Of a stretch of 46,151 bases of DNA, positions 33,519 through 42,439 are shown piece by piece; within the stretch, counting starts at the first letter, position 1, and each line of letters begins with the position of its first letter. The DNA comes from an uncultured Helicobacter sp. (GTDB taxonomy: Bacteria; Campylobacterota; Campylobacteria; Campylobacterales; Helicobacteraceae): contig NZ_CALBGN010000010.1 in NCBI RefSeq assembly GCF_937893305.1, forward strand, positions 1 through 46,151, given 5' to 3'. The notes under the pieces were generated by a model. The model was not told where the DNA came from. It did no database searches and saw only the letters and a program-made list of their open reading frames with translations. The position numbers and the translations under genes are program-made.

Positions 33519-34521
33519 CTACTCCAAATAATTCTTCAAACTCTCTTTTCATATTTTCTAAAGAATAAATCTTCTTTGCTAAACGATGATTTTCAATTGC
33601 GTTCTTATCATCAATTCTACATAAATCAACACCACTATCAAAATCAAAAACTTTTAATCCATTTTTAAGCACTTCATTATAAGCAGTAGTTTTTCGCATA
33701 TAGACTTTTTTGCCCATTCCTAAAAGCTGTATGATATTCCCATAAGCTTGCTGGTTTTTATGTGCAAAAATTGCAATATCCAAAGAAGAAAGAAGATCCA
33801 AATAAGCATTTAGAGGCATAAATTCTATAAGCGGTTTAAATTTATCTCCAAAAATATTTTTACCATACTCTATAATTTCATCTTGATATTCTTTGTTAGA
33901 ACCATAAGATAAAGGACAAATCAACTCTATATTAGAATCCTTATAAGGTGTTAGAGCATTTAATATATCCTTATGCAAATTTAAAGGATCAGCAGAATTT
34001 CCAATTAAAATCATCAACTTTTTATTCTTATTAGACAGATAAAACTCTCCATTAAAAACATTTGATACATAAAAACTTTTAGAGTAAAAAACTTCTCCTT
34101 TTGCGTTATATTCTTTTTTGACATAAGCATAATCCCCAGCAATAGAAATCAAATGCCCAACATTTTGTAAAACAAAATTATGTCTCTTGCTATAAGACTC
34201 CTTACCCAAACAAAAATCTCCACCCCATAACACCCAATAACATTTTTTTAAAAGCCATTTTTGAAAATACAAAAGATTAATCACTTCATATCGCCACAAT
34301 CCGTGTAAAATAATCTTATCTGCTTTTTGCATTAGATAAATAAGCTTTAATCGTTGATTTAAAGTAGAAATATGCTCCACTTCTTTAAAGTTGCTTAATC
34401 CATATTTACAAACATCAGGGCGAACATAAACAAATTTATGTTTTTTCAAATCAAAATATGTTTGCATAAATTCTACAAATCTAACAGAATGTGTTGCAGA
34501 ACTTAAAAGATGTAAAATCAT
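33502..34521 (-). CDS. WecF-like (4-alpha-L-fucosyltransferase family) glycosyltransferase
   Basis: This 339-residue protein resembles the TDP-Fuc4NAc transferase family. Features are ILHLLSSATHSVRFVEFM at the start, ILHGLWRYEVINLL, VLWGGDFCL, a central MILIGNSADPLNLH, and DIAIFAHKNQQAYGNIIQLL. It would add a 4-amino-4,6-dideoxy-hexose. ATG 34521 has AGGAG 7 bases upstream and gives the family N-terminus. A second member is at 37994-39064. Confidence 0.75.
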   Translation of the reverse strand: MILHLLSSATHSVRFVEFMQTYFDLKKHKFVYVRPDVCKYGLSNFKEVEHISTLNQRLKLIYLMQKADKIILHGLWRYEVINLLYFQKWLLKKCYWVLWGGDFCLGKESYSKRHNFVLQNVGHLISIAGDYAYVKKEYNAKGEVFYSKSFYVSNVFNGEFYLSNKNKKLMILIGNSADPLNLHKDILNALTPYKDSNIELICPLSYGSNKEYQDEIIEYGKNIFGDKFKPLIEFMPLNAYLDLLSSLDIAIFAHKNQQAYGNIIQLLGMGKKVYMRKTTAYNEVLKNGLKVFDFDSGVDLCRIDDKNAIENHRLAKKIYSLENMKREFEELFGVDDEAF

Positions 34522-34531
34522 TTTCTTACTC

Positions 34532-35401
34532 CTACTCAAAGCGTATTCTAAATTTTGGAGCATTCCATTGCTTGCCTTGCATATCCACCACTTCACATAG
34601 CTTAACAAGTCCCTTTTTGCACACCACCACACAGCAACCATTATCCATAAAAATCACCTTCCCATAATCTCTATTTACAACTCTTACATCTTCAAAAATT
34701 TCAGCCCTCAACACCCTAAGAACATTCCCACCAAAAAGCACCTTTGCTCCATCATAAGGGAATCCCACTGCATCAACAAAGCGCACGATTTTCTTACTAC
34801 TCCATTTCCATTGAATAAAATAATCCTTATCGTCTCTCCATAAACTATAAGTCGCTTTTTTTTGCTCTTGTGGCACACCTAATATCTTTTGACCTTTTGA
34901 AATTTTCTCCAATATTTCCACACATAATTCCGCATAAAGGTAAGAGATTTTTAAAATCGCCTCCCATATTGTGATAGGATAAGAGATGTTAAGTTTTCTT
35001 TGTGCGATAATATCTCCTTTATCATATTCATTGATCCCATACAGAATACTAACCCCTATACATTCATCTCCATTAATTAAGCTCGTTACAAGCGGATTAA
35101 ATCCCCTATATCTTGGTAATAAAGAATCGTGCATCACAATCACTTGTGAAAAATCTTTAATAATCCATCGCCAAGCAATAGCAATGGCTATTTTATTTTT
35201 ATCAATTTTATTTAGCATTGTTTTATGAAAAAATTTCACATTATTTTTCAAACATATTTCTTTAATATTTTCAAAATAACTCTCTTGCGTTGTATCCTCA
35301 CAACTCACTACTCCACAAATCAATTCAAGCTTATTTAGCCTAACAAGCTCTTGTAAGACAAAATATCCTTTATATCCTAAGCAAAAAAGATAGCACTTCA
35401 T
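34532..35401 (-). CDS. Formyltransferase family protein (amino-sugar N-formyltransferase)
   Basis: This 289-residue protein has the formyltransferase core VMHDSLLPRYRGFNPL, ISILYGINEYDKGDI and a C-terminal subdomain with RFVDAVGFPYDGAKVLF. It likely N-formylates a dTDP-4-amino-sugar or a related amino sugar. Start ATG 35401 has AGAAGG upstream and lies 4 bases after the stop of the acetyltransferase-like gene. There is no homopolymer inside it, but the gene just upstream ends in a G11 tract, so its translation may respond to that tract. Confidence 0.82.
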   Translation of the reverse strand: MKCYLFCLGYKGYFVLQELVRLNKLELICGVVSCEDTTQESYFENIKEICLKNNVKFFHKTMLNKIDKNKIAIAIAWRWIIKDFSQVIVMHDSLLPRYRGFNPLVTSLINGDECIGVSILYGINEYDKGDIIAQRKLNISYPITIWEAILKISYLYAELCVEILEKISKGQKILGVPQEQKKATYSLWRDDKDYFIQWKWSSKKIVRFVDAVGFPYDGAKVLFGGNVLRVLRAEIFEDVRVVNRDYGKVIFMDNGCCVVVCKKGLVKLCEVVDMQGKQWNAPKFRIRFE

Positions 35402-35405
35402 TATG

Positions 35406-35954
35406 CTACCTTCTTTGAAGAAGAGCAACAAAAATTATCCCCCCCCCCCGCAAAGGTTTTATTTGAAGTAATCGCGCTGGAATCCCAGCATAAATGCCAT
35501 ATTCTCTACATACCCCCTTAACAAAACTCAACGCTCCAACTGAAACATAATCTCCAATCTTGCTCCCAGCAAAAACAACACTATTTGCCCCAAAAACACA
35601 ATGCCTTCCAATCCTAACCGCTTCAACAACTCCAATATTTGCACCTACATAATCATCACTTCTAGAAAAAACCCTTACTCCATAAGAAAACACGCTATAT
35701 TCTTGAATTAAAACCCCACCTTCTTGTAAATCATCAAACTTACAGCCACCAGCTACTAAACAAAATGGAGCTAACCAAACAGAATCTTGCAAAATTACAT
35801 TTCCACTAACAACACAAAAATCATCAATCCTTACATTATCTCCAAGCTCCATTAAATGCACATCATACAAGCTTGCTTTAGTAGAAACCTTAACATTTTT
35901 CCCTAAACTTTTAAAGCCCAAAGTCTTAAGCTCTTTTTGTGTTAAATACGCCAT
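35406..35954 (-). CDS. Hexapeptide acetyltransferase with a G11-encoded C-terminal tail
   Basis: This 182-residue left-handed beta-helix protein has repeats such as LGDNVRIDDFCVV, LQDSVWLAPFCLVAGG and RIGRHCVFGANSVVF, ending in the usual YAGIPARLLQI. The natural domain ends there. A G11 run then adds PLRGGG and a short tail before the stop, 4 bases ahead of the next start codon. With 10 G the stop would follow at once; with 12 G it would end in another tail. The enzyme domain should stay intact in all states. Confidence 0.8.
   Translation of the reverse strand: MAYLTQKELKTLGFKSLGKNVKVSTKASLYDVHLMELGDNVRIDDFCVVSGNVILQDSVWLAPFCLVAGGCKFDDLQEGGVLIQEYSVFSYGVRVFSRSDDYVGANIGVVEAVRIGRHCVFGANSVVFAGSKIGDYVSVGALSFVKGVCREYGIYAGIPARLLQIKPLRGGGIIFVALLQRR
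35439..35449. repeat. C11 homopolymer at the 3' end of the acetyltransferase gene
   Basis: Eleven C, about 37 bases before the formyltransferase start codon. It sets the tail frame and thus where ribosomes terminate relative to the next gene. Confidence 0.9.
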
Positions 35955-37186
35955 TTGAACTCCTTATTAGAGCTTACAATAAACAAAATAATTTTAAAAG
36001 TTGTAATAAATAAAAATTGAAAAAGAAATTGACAGAAAGCTTTAAAATAAACGATAAATAAAAATACAGCTAGTGAGCGGGGCATTATTCCCCCCCCCCC
36101 CGCACAATTAAAGCTTTTAACTTCTTTTAAAAGGTTAATAATCTTATCTTGTTGTGCTTTACTTAAACCCACAAACATAGGCAAGCACAATATTCTGCGC
36201 GCAATATCCCTCGAAACAGGACACAATCCACCATCAAAAAATGACAACTCATCTAAAGAAGGATAAAAATATCTTCTAGGAAAAATTCCATTATGATTAA
36301 ATCTCTTTAATGCTTCTGTTAATTGCAATTCACTTTCAAAAATAATAGGAAAATAATGATAATTCATAGTGGCTTGCGTATTAAATTCTTGCAAGATAAA
36401 ATCATCTTTTAAATGCATTGCATAGTAGTTCCAAGATCTCTCTCTTTGTTCTAAAATATACCCCATATCCTCCAAAACACAAAGTCCCATAGCAGCGTGA
36501 AATTCACTATTTTTTAGATTAATCCCAAGTTTTATAGGCATAGAATCCCTAAGCCCAAAGTTCATCATTTCTTTGGCTTCTTTAAACATTGCTTCATTCT
36601 TTAAAATCACAGCTCCACCCTCTACACAATGAAAAATTTTTGTTGCGTGAAAACTAAGCGTAGAAATATCGCCATATTCAAAAATGCTTTTATCTTTATA
36701 TCTTACGCCAAAAGCGTGTGCTGCATCATAAATGAGCTTTAAACAATGTCTCCTAGAATATTCTTGTAAAGCTTCCACTTCACAAGGATTTCCAAACACA
36801 TGCACACAAATCATTGCCTTAACATCAGAATCTACGCGTTTAGCAAGCTTTACAACATCTAAATTTAAGTTATTTTTATTAATATCACTAAAAATAGGTA
36901 AGATACCTTCCCATAATAAAGAATTTGTCGTAGCAACAAAACTAAAAGGTGTTGTAATAACTTTATCCCCTGCTTTTAAACCCGCTAACCTATAAGCTAA
37001 TTGTAATGCCAAAGTCCCATTATTAACGACAACTAAATATTTCACACCCAAATATTCACTAAGTTTTTCTTCTAACTCTAAACTCAAAGGACCAAAATTT
37101 GTAAGATGATGATTTTTCCAAATTCGCTCTAAATATTTTTGATATTTTTTAAAAGATGGCAAATAAGGTTTAGTAACAAAAATCAT
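35942..37186 (-). CDS. DegT/DnrJ/EryC1/StrS aminotransferase with a G12-encoded hydrophobic tail
   Basis: The first 360 or so residues are a complete aminotransferase: VVNNGTLALQLAYRLAG, ICVHVFGNPCEVE, IYDAAHAFGV and the PLP-lysine segment SFHATKIFHCVEGG. It would aminate a 4-keto-hexose. The enzyme domain ends near NLLKEVKSF. A G12 run then adds GGGG and 47 mostly hydrophobic residues, ending 13 bases past the next start codon. With 11 G it would stop after two codons. The tail is unusual for the family and may matter only for coupling, since T-rich DNA yields hydrophobic residues. Confidence 0.82.
   Translation of the reverse strand: MIFVTKPYLPSFKKYQKYLERIWKNHHLTNFGPLSLELEEKLSEYLGVKYLVVVNNGTLALQLAYRLAGLKAGDKVITTPFSFVATTNSLLWEGILPIFSDINKNNLNLDVVKLAKRVDSDVKAMICVHVFGNPCEVEALQEYSRRHCLKLIYDAAHAFGVRYKDKSIFEYGDISTLSFHATKIFHCVEGGAVILKNEAMFKEAKEMMNFGLRDSMPIKLGINLKNSEFHAAMGLCVLEDMGYILEQRERSWNYYAMHLKDDFILQEFNTQATMNYHYFPIIFESELQLTEALKRFNHNGIFPRRYFYPSLDELSFFDGGLCPVSRDIARRILCLPMFVGLSKAQQDKIINLLKEVKSFNCAGGGGIMPRSLAVFLFIVYFKAFCQFLFQFLFITTFKIILFIVSSNKEFKWRI
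36090..36101. repeat. C12 homopolymer at the 3' end of the DegT aminotransferase gene, flanked by an inverted G4 arm
   Basis: Twelve C. On the plus strand GCGGGG at 36077-36082 pairs with the end of the tract and following GC, forming a hairpin around CATTATT. The present length gives the long tail that reaches the next gene. Confidence 0.85.
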
Positions 37187-37997
37187 AAGCCACCACCAAA
37201 ATAAAATTTAAGATTCCATACAAGAAAAAAGACAAAGAATAAAAAATAATAAAAAGAGATAGAAAAGCTATAAAAGAGTAGAAATGCCCCCCCCCCCGCA
37301 CAATAGGACTAAAGCTTTTTAAATACAATGCAGCATTTTCTCCTACATTAAAAAGCAAATCCAACACACTGACATTATGAATAAATGGAGGATAAAGCTG
37401 TGTGTATTGTGGATAGTTAGTATAATCAAACCAACTTAGTTTAAGACTAGACTCTTTAAATAAATTTTCATCAATATAACTTTTCGCACTTGGACCACTT
37501 ACATATTCACTTGCTCCAATTTGTTTGCAGATATTTATAAGTTTTTGTGTTTTATCTCCCAAAAGTTCATAATCCCAAGAATACGAAATCTTTGTAGTAA
37601 TCCCAAGTTGAGCATTAATCTCTTTAAGAATCTTTATATTGATTTCACTTAAATAAACACTTTCAATCCCCATAAGCAAATCCTCAAACCATTCAAAATA
37701 ATCCCTAAAATATAAAGCCTTAGAATAATTATGACGCAAACTTTCTAAATGCCCTCTTTTCCACTGCATATTTACAACTTTAACTTCTCTAATGGCTTGT
37801 GTAAATTTCCCTTTCACTTCCACAGGGATACTTAACCACTTTGTTCCATTTGGAGTTTTAATAAGATTTCTATTCCGCCAATCACGCCTTGTGTATTGCA
37901 TATCGTCATAAATCACAAACTCATCAACACTATTAATCAAATCAAAATATCCTTTCCAAGGGATATAGTTTGATTGAGAAATGGCGACTTTTTTCAT
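37170..37997 (-). CDS. WbqC-like family protein with a G11-encoded hydrophobic tail
   Basis: The first 230 residues match the WbqC-like family found in O-antigen loci: VAISQSNYIPWKGYFDLIN at the N-terminus, FVIYDDMQYTRRDWRNRN and a C-terminal VLDLLFNVGENAALYL. Its exact role is unknown; it is often seen with amino-dideoxy-sugar genes. After the natural end a G11 run adds RGGG and about 40 hydrophobic residues, ending 16 bases past the next start. The ATG at 37997 overlaps the preceding stop (ATGA). Confidence 0.8.
   Translation of the reverse strand: MKKVAISQSNYIPWKGYFDLINSVDEFVIYDDMQYTRRDWRNRNLIKTPNGTKWLSIPVEVKGKFTQAIREVKVVNMQWKRGHLESLRHNYSKALYFRDYFEWFEDLLMGIESVYLSEINIKILKEINAQLGITTKISYSWDYELLGDKTQKLINICKQIGASEYVSGPSAKSYIDENLFKESSLKLSWFDYTNYPQYTQLYPPFIHNVSVLDLLFNVGENAALYLKSFSPIVRGGGHFYSFIAFLSLFIIFYSLSFFLYGILNFILVVAYDFCY
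37287..37297. repeat. C11 homopolymer at the 3' end of the WbqC-like gene
   Basis: Eleven C. Lengths 11 and 12 read to the next start codon, while 10 stops after about eight codons. Confidence 0.9.
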
Positions 37998-39064
37998 TCA
38001 AAATCCTTTTGCAATACAGCATAAAACTTCTCAATCTCATCTTTAAAAAATTCATCACTAATAAAATAACACATTTTCTCCATATTTGCTTTAGAATCCT
38101 TACTATCCCACGCGATAAACTCTTCAAAAGATAGATTCTTTAAATCTTCTGTGCTAAAAACTTCTACATCAAATACCACTTTAGACATATTATACATTGT
38201 ATTTTGCGGACAAATATAAAGCTTTTTACCAAACGCTTCTAAAAGCATAACATTATGCCCAGCTTCTTGCACAAAATGATGAAAGATTCCAATATCAATT
38301 TGCCCTAGCAGCCTTGCATACTCCACAAAAGGCAAATTCTCTTTCAAAACCCAGATTTTCTTCTCTCCAAAAATTTCATTATAGGCATTCTCCACACTTT
38401 GCTGATAGTCTTTAGAACAACCATAAGATAAAGGGATTACGATTTTAAGATCTCTATCTTTATAGGGCTTTAACATTTCTAAGACTTCTAAATGCCGATT
38501 TGTATAATGCCCGCTATTACCCACCTGAATCCAAGTTGTTTGCGACTCCTTTTGCACCAAAGGGATCTTTAAAATATCTTGTGAAAAGGGGAAGAAAAAG
38601 CGTAAATTTTTCGCCCCAAAGCCCCATATTCTTTGATAACTTTCAAAATCTCCTTCAATAGGAGTTGCAAGATATGCAAACCTTGAAACCAAAAAACGAT
38701 TATAAAGCCTTTTTAAAAGGCTGCTACAATCCCTAAGATACATATCAGCACTCCACACAATCCATACCTTTGGCTTAAAAATCGCACAAGCTAGAAGCTG
38801 CATTTGCAAAAAGAAGCGGTAAAAAAGCGCATTATAAACAACAACACGCGCTCCACTTGCAACCCTTAAAAGCCTCCAAAAATCTTTAATCCCTTGATAA
38901 ATCATCACATTATCATAAGCTAAAAGCTCTTTTGGAAACTCTTTACGTCCTTTTTTATCCACAAGCACATAAAAAGTCTTTTTATTAGCAAAGTATGCAT
39001 TAAGCTTATAAATCAACTGGGGGGTAAATTTATCCTCATACACTACAATATGCAAGATTTTCAT
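37994..39064 (-). CDS. WecF-like (4-alpha-L-fucosyltransferase family) glycosyltransferase
   Basis: This 356-residue protein shares layout with the protein at 33502: IVYEDKFTPQLIYKLN at the start, VWIVWSADMYLRDC, a central TWIQVGNSGHYTNRHLEVL, IVIPLSYGCSKDYQ and DIGIFHHFVQEAGHNVMLL. It likely transfers an amino-dideoxy-hexose from a dTDP donor. It overlaps both neighbours by four bases (ATGA), a sign of tight coupling. Confidence 0.78.
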   Translation of the reverse strand: MKILHIVVYEDKFTPQLIYKLNAYFANKKTFYVLVDKKGRKEFPKELLAYDNVMIYQGIKDFWRLLRVASGARVVVYNALFYRFFLQMQLLACAIFKPKVWIVWSADMYLRDCSSLLKRLYNRFLVSRFAYLATPIEGDFESYQRIWGFGAKNLRFFFPFSQDILKIPLVQKESQTTWIQVGNSGHYTNRHLEVLEMLKPYKDRDLKIVIPLSYGCSKDYQQSVENAYNEIFGEKKIWVLKENLPFVEYARLLGQIDIGIFHHFVQEAGHNVMLLEAFGKKLYICPQNTMYNMSKVVFDVEVFSTEDLKNLSFEEFIAWDSKDSKANMEKMCYFISDEFFKDEIEKFYAVLQKDFE

Positions 39065-40035
39065 AATAAATCCTCAGGCACAATCTGGCGCATCATATCT
39101 GCATAATTTCTCCCTTCTTCTTTGGGCCATCTTGTATGTATCCAATCTGGGCATTGCCCACAAAATGCGAAGCTACTAAAGTCATTCTCTAAATGAGCTT
39201 TTCTTAAAGCTTGCATTTTCTCCCCTTGCCACACTTCTTTTATAGTTGTCTTTCTTAAATCCCCCAAAACCCCTTGATGAGCCCAATCTGCAGGACAAAA
39301 ACCGATCTCTCCTGTGGGCATAAGCAATAATCTCTCCCAAGGATAAACGCAAGGTTTTCTTCGCACTTTTGCAAAAGAATTCAGCATTTTTTCTTTAATA
39401 TTCTCTTTAAATCCTCCAGCAGAATGCAATTTTCTAATCACAACAAAATCCACTCCAGCATTCTCCCAAAAACTCTTAAAATCCTGTGTTTCACTCTGAT
39501 TTAAAGGTTGCTCTACAAAACTCACCACAAGCTTTAAAGGAGATTTCTCTTCTTCTCTTTGCTTAAGTAATGCTAAAATATTTTCTCTAACTAACTTTAA
39601 ATCGCCTTTGACTCTAATCTTTGCATAAGTTTCATCTAAAAAAGCATCAAGACTAATATCTACAACATTCACACCCAATCTTAAAAGCATCGCACGATTC
39701 TTAGCATTAAGTAGCATCCCATTTGTTGTTACATTAACCTTTGTTTTTGAATTTTTACACGCGTATTCTAAAAGCTTATCAATCTTTGGATGGATTAGCG
39801 TCTCTCCATTTGCCGTATAGCGTAAATACTCACAATACCCAAAGCCATCACTTGAGACTTCATCAATAAACTTTTGATGCACCATCTCATCTAAATGCGC
39901 CCCACTAAAACTAGAGGATTTTACAAAATTACTATGCGGACAATGGATACAAGCAAGATTACAATATTGTGTAACATCAATGGTAATTTGTGAAGGGAAA
40001 TGTGGTGTTAAATGCTCTTGAAAGCCATATTGCAT
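39061..40035 (-). CDS. Radical SAM/SPASM protein
   Basis: This 324-residue protein has the cluster motif CNLACIHC near residue 24-31, followed by a partial TIM barrel (NVTTNGMLL, DISLDAFLDE). A C-terminal SPASM-like cysteine set includes KPCVYPW, GFCPADW and CGQCPDW. The reaction is unknown. ATG 40035, preceded by AAAGGA, gives a compact N-terminus; an in-frame start at 40089 lies inside the upstream gene. It may modify a sugar or act on a small carrier. Confidence 0.78.
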   Translation of the reverse strand: MQYGFQEHLTPHFPSQITIDVTQYCNLACIHCPHSNFVKSSSFSGAHLDEMVHQKFIDEVSSDGFGYCEYLRYTANGETLIHPKIDKLLEYACKNSKTKVNVTTNGMLLNAKNRAMLLRLGVNVVDISLDAFLDETYAKIRVKGDLKLVRENILALLKQREEEKSPLKLVVSFVEQPLNQSETQDFKSFWENAGVDFVVIRKLHSAGGFKENIKEKMLNSFAKVRRKPCVYPWERLLLMPTGEIGFCPADWAHQGVLGDLRKTTIKEVWQGEKMQALRKAHLENDFSSFAFCGQCPDWIHTRWPKEEGRNYADMMRQIVPEDLL

Positions 40036-40048
40036 AAAAAATCCTTTG

Positions 40049-41410
40049 CTAACAAATTTCTTTATGGATTGCCTTAATACTCTTTGCAATCTCTAAACTA
40101 GCACTCCCTAAATGAAATACTTGTGCATTTTTATACTCCATAATCGTTTGATTTTTCTGCACACACGCGAGATCTTGCGTAGCTTCTAATAATTCTAAAG
40201 GAGTGCTAGCTCTCTTGTGCAAAATGGGGTTAAAATAGGCATAACCAAAAAAGTTGGAATCTAATTTTGTTCTGTCTTTAAAATACAAAATCGCCGGACA
40301 AAAGGTCGTAAGTGGGAAGGTATAGCCCACACTAGAAGCAGTTGTTAAAACCGCAAAAGATTTTTGATAACTACTTGCTTGAATCTTATCAGCATTATCA
40401 AGACTAAAATTAGAATATCCCAAAAAATCATTTTGAAAGTTATCCACTGCTGTTTTATTCCAATAAGGTCTTGGACGAAAAATGACTTTAATCCCTTTTT
40501 CTAAAAGCAAAGCAATGCCATCTTTAATCGCCAATAAATCTTCTTCATCAGAAACTGCTACTAGCAAACTATCACGCAAAACTTCATTTTTAGATTCCAA
40601 CAATTGTTCTTTGACAATTTCAAAAGCCGGATAACCTCCTTTTATAATCTGCACTTTTGATTCTAAATGATATTCTTGCAATGCTTTTTTTAAAATCTCC
40701 ACTTCTAATTTTGTAGGAGCGACCACATAATCAGCGTGCCTAATGATCTCCATAGTTTCTTCAACACCACCAAAACGCAAAATATTTTCTAAAAAATCCG
40801 CAATCCCGTGGGGTTGATAAAAATATTTCACACTAGGATTTTTATAATTTAGTGGAGTTGTCATATAAATTCCCCATACAAAATCCACCAAATCAAAATG
40901 CTCAATAACTAATGGGATTGCCAAAGAGTTGCTAGAGTCTTTTTTGGAGTAGCTCTTATAAGAAACATCATTACTGCACAAATACAGCACATTAAAGCCT
41001 TGCCGTTTAAGCTCTTCATCAACAAATCCTAAATGCTTCTCCCCAGCGTGATTATAAACACCAACAGCAAGAGTATTTTCTCTACTCCAACCTTTTTGAA
41101 GCACTTTTTCTCTAGCAGATTCTACAATTTTTGAAGAATACCACAAAACTGCCTTTGCATAATTTGAAATCTTTGCTTCTTTTAAATTTGCAATTAGCTT
41201 TTGCATAATCACACGGCTATAAGGATTCTTTTGCTCTAGTGCTAATAAAACCTTATCTCCACTCCTTAAAATTTCTTCTTTTTGCGTTTTTAAAGAAATC
41301 TCTGCATAATAATCATCAATAAACGCAATCTCCACTGAAGACTCTAAAAATTTTATCATTTCTGCTAAAGTTCTGCCGTGTCCGCCTTTTGGATAGATAA
41401 AATAACGCAT
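40049..41410 (-). CDS. CDP-glycerol-glycerophosphotransferase-like protein, non-variable paralogue
   Basis: This 453-residue protein starts MRYFIYPKGGHGRTLAEM, then has VGVYNHAGEKHLGF, KYFYQPHGIADFL, VIFRPRPYW and VLTTASSVGYTFPLTTF, with the TagB/TagF-type SS motif. It is a close relative of the split gene at 24594-25951 but has no homopolymer. The N-terminal 110 residues form an extra domain shared only by these two. It could transfer a phospho- or phosphono-group from a CDP or CMP donor to a glycan. Confidence 0.72.
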   Translation of the reverse strand: MRYFIYPKGGHGRTLAEMIKFLESSVEIAFIDDYYAEISLKTQKEEILRSGDKVLLALEQKNPYSRVIMQKLIANLKEAKISNYAKAVLWYSSKIVESAREKVLQKGWSRENTLAVGVYNHAGEKHLGFVDEELKRQGFNVLYLCSNDVSYKSYSKKDSSNSLAIPLVIEHFDLVDFVWGIYMTTPLNYKNPSVKYFYQPHGIADFLENILRFGGVEETMEIIRHADYVVAPTKLEVEILKKALQEYHLESKVQIIKGGYPAFEIVKEQLLESKNEVLRDSLLVAVSDEEDLLAIKDGIALLLEKGIKVIFRPRPYWNKTAVDNFQNDFLGYSNFSLDNADKIQASSYQKSFAVLTTASSVGYTFPLTTFCPAILYFKDRTKLDSNFFGYAYFNPILHKRASTPLELLEATQDLACVQKNQTIMEYKNAQVFHLGSASLEIAKSIKAIHKEIC

Positions 41411-41419
41411 AAATAATCC

Positions 41420-42439
41420 TTATAAAAACTCTGCATTAAAAACGCTAAGTTGCAACTTATCTAACGTTTTATTAAAACTATCATTACGGCACAAAATTGG
41501 ACAAGTTGCACAATCTATGTTTTCATAAACTTCTCTAATTCTACTCCCACGCCAAATTTGCTCCAAACTCTCTTTGCTTAAATCTCCTAATAAATGTTTT
41601 GGACTCTGTCTAAAGTGCAAGCAAGCCCACACCTTAAAATCCGCACTAATACAAGTGCTAAAGAACATCCCGTGGCACTTATCATAGCCTCTTTGCTCTA
41701 AATTTTGCATTTCTTTATACTTTTGAAAACTTGCAACAATCCTGAAAGTATCACTCTCATATTTTGTTTTTAGTGCTTCTAAAAGTGGCAAAACATCAAA
41801 GTCATCTCCAATAAATGGACGAAATTGCGCAAAATCCGCTCCATTTTCTTTTGCCAATCTCACAAAAGATTCCATATCCACAGAAGTTTCTCTATTTGTC
41901 AAAAATCCGACTCCAAAAGAAGTTTTGGATTCTAACTCTTTTTTTACTTCTGAAAATAACTTGATATTCTGCAATGTTTTGTCAAAATCTTTGACACCCA
42001 TTCCGTGAATCTTTGCATACATTTCAGCACTTCCAGCATCTAAAGAGATTCTAAAATACTCCATATTGCGCGCAATAATCTCACATTTTTTTCTATCTAA
42101 ATTCATCCCATGAGAGTTTAGACCAATCTTCATTCCATTTTCTCTAATGCGCTGCACAGCATATTCAAAATGCGGGCTTAAAGTAGGCTCTCCACCCCCT
42201 GATAAAATCACCCCTTTATTACCAAGTTTAACTAACCCTTCAACAATCTTATCAATTTGTTCTTTTGAGAGTTGTGCATTGTTTTCATTATTTCCACAAC
42301 AACCCGGACATTTGTGATTACAAATATTTGTTAAATCTAACTCTGTAACAACTAAAGTTTTATGAAAGTTTAAAAAATAATTAATCTTATCACTATAACA
42401 AAGAATCTTATCGCCTGCATTAAATGCGTTAATTTCCAT
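41420..42439 (-). CDS. Radical SAM/SPASM protein
   Basis: This 339-residue protein has CNHKCPGCCG near residue 40-49 as the radical SAM cluster motif, GVILSGGGEPTLSP and FRISLDAGSAEMYAK in the barrel, and C-terminal cysteines (ACLHFRQS, CATCPILCRND) that could bind auxiliary clusters. Substrate unknown. It starts within the rfbA 3' end (11-base overlap), so it is part of the same transcript. Confidence 0.8.
   Translation of the reverse strand: MEINAFNAGDKILCYSDKINYFLNFHKTLVVTELDLTNICNHKCPGCCGNNENNAQLSKEQIDKIVEGLVKLGNKGVILSGGGEPTLSPHFEYAVQRIRENGMKIGLNSHGMNLDRKKCEIIARNMEYFRISLDAGSAEMYAKIHGMGVKDFDKTLQNIKLFSEVKKELESKTSFGVGFLTNRETSVDMESFVRLAKENGADFAQFRPFIGDDFDVLPLLEALKTKYESDTFRIVASFQKYKEMQNLEQRGYDKCHGMFFSTCISADFKVWACLHFRQSPKHLLGDLSKESLEQIWRGSRIREVYENIDCATCPILCRNDSFNKTLDKLQLSVFNAEFL

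Noticed and set aside
34532..35401. Methionyl-tRNA formyltransferase (fmt)
   Set aside because: The fold is shared, but there are three such genes in a glycan region, none beside def, and two carry phase-variable runs, which would not suit an essential tRNA enzyme.
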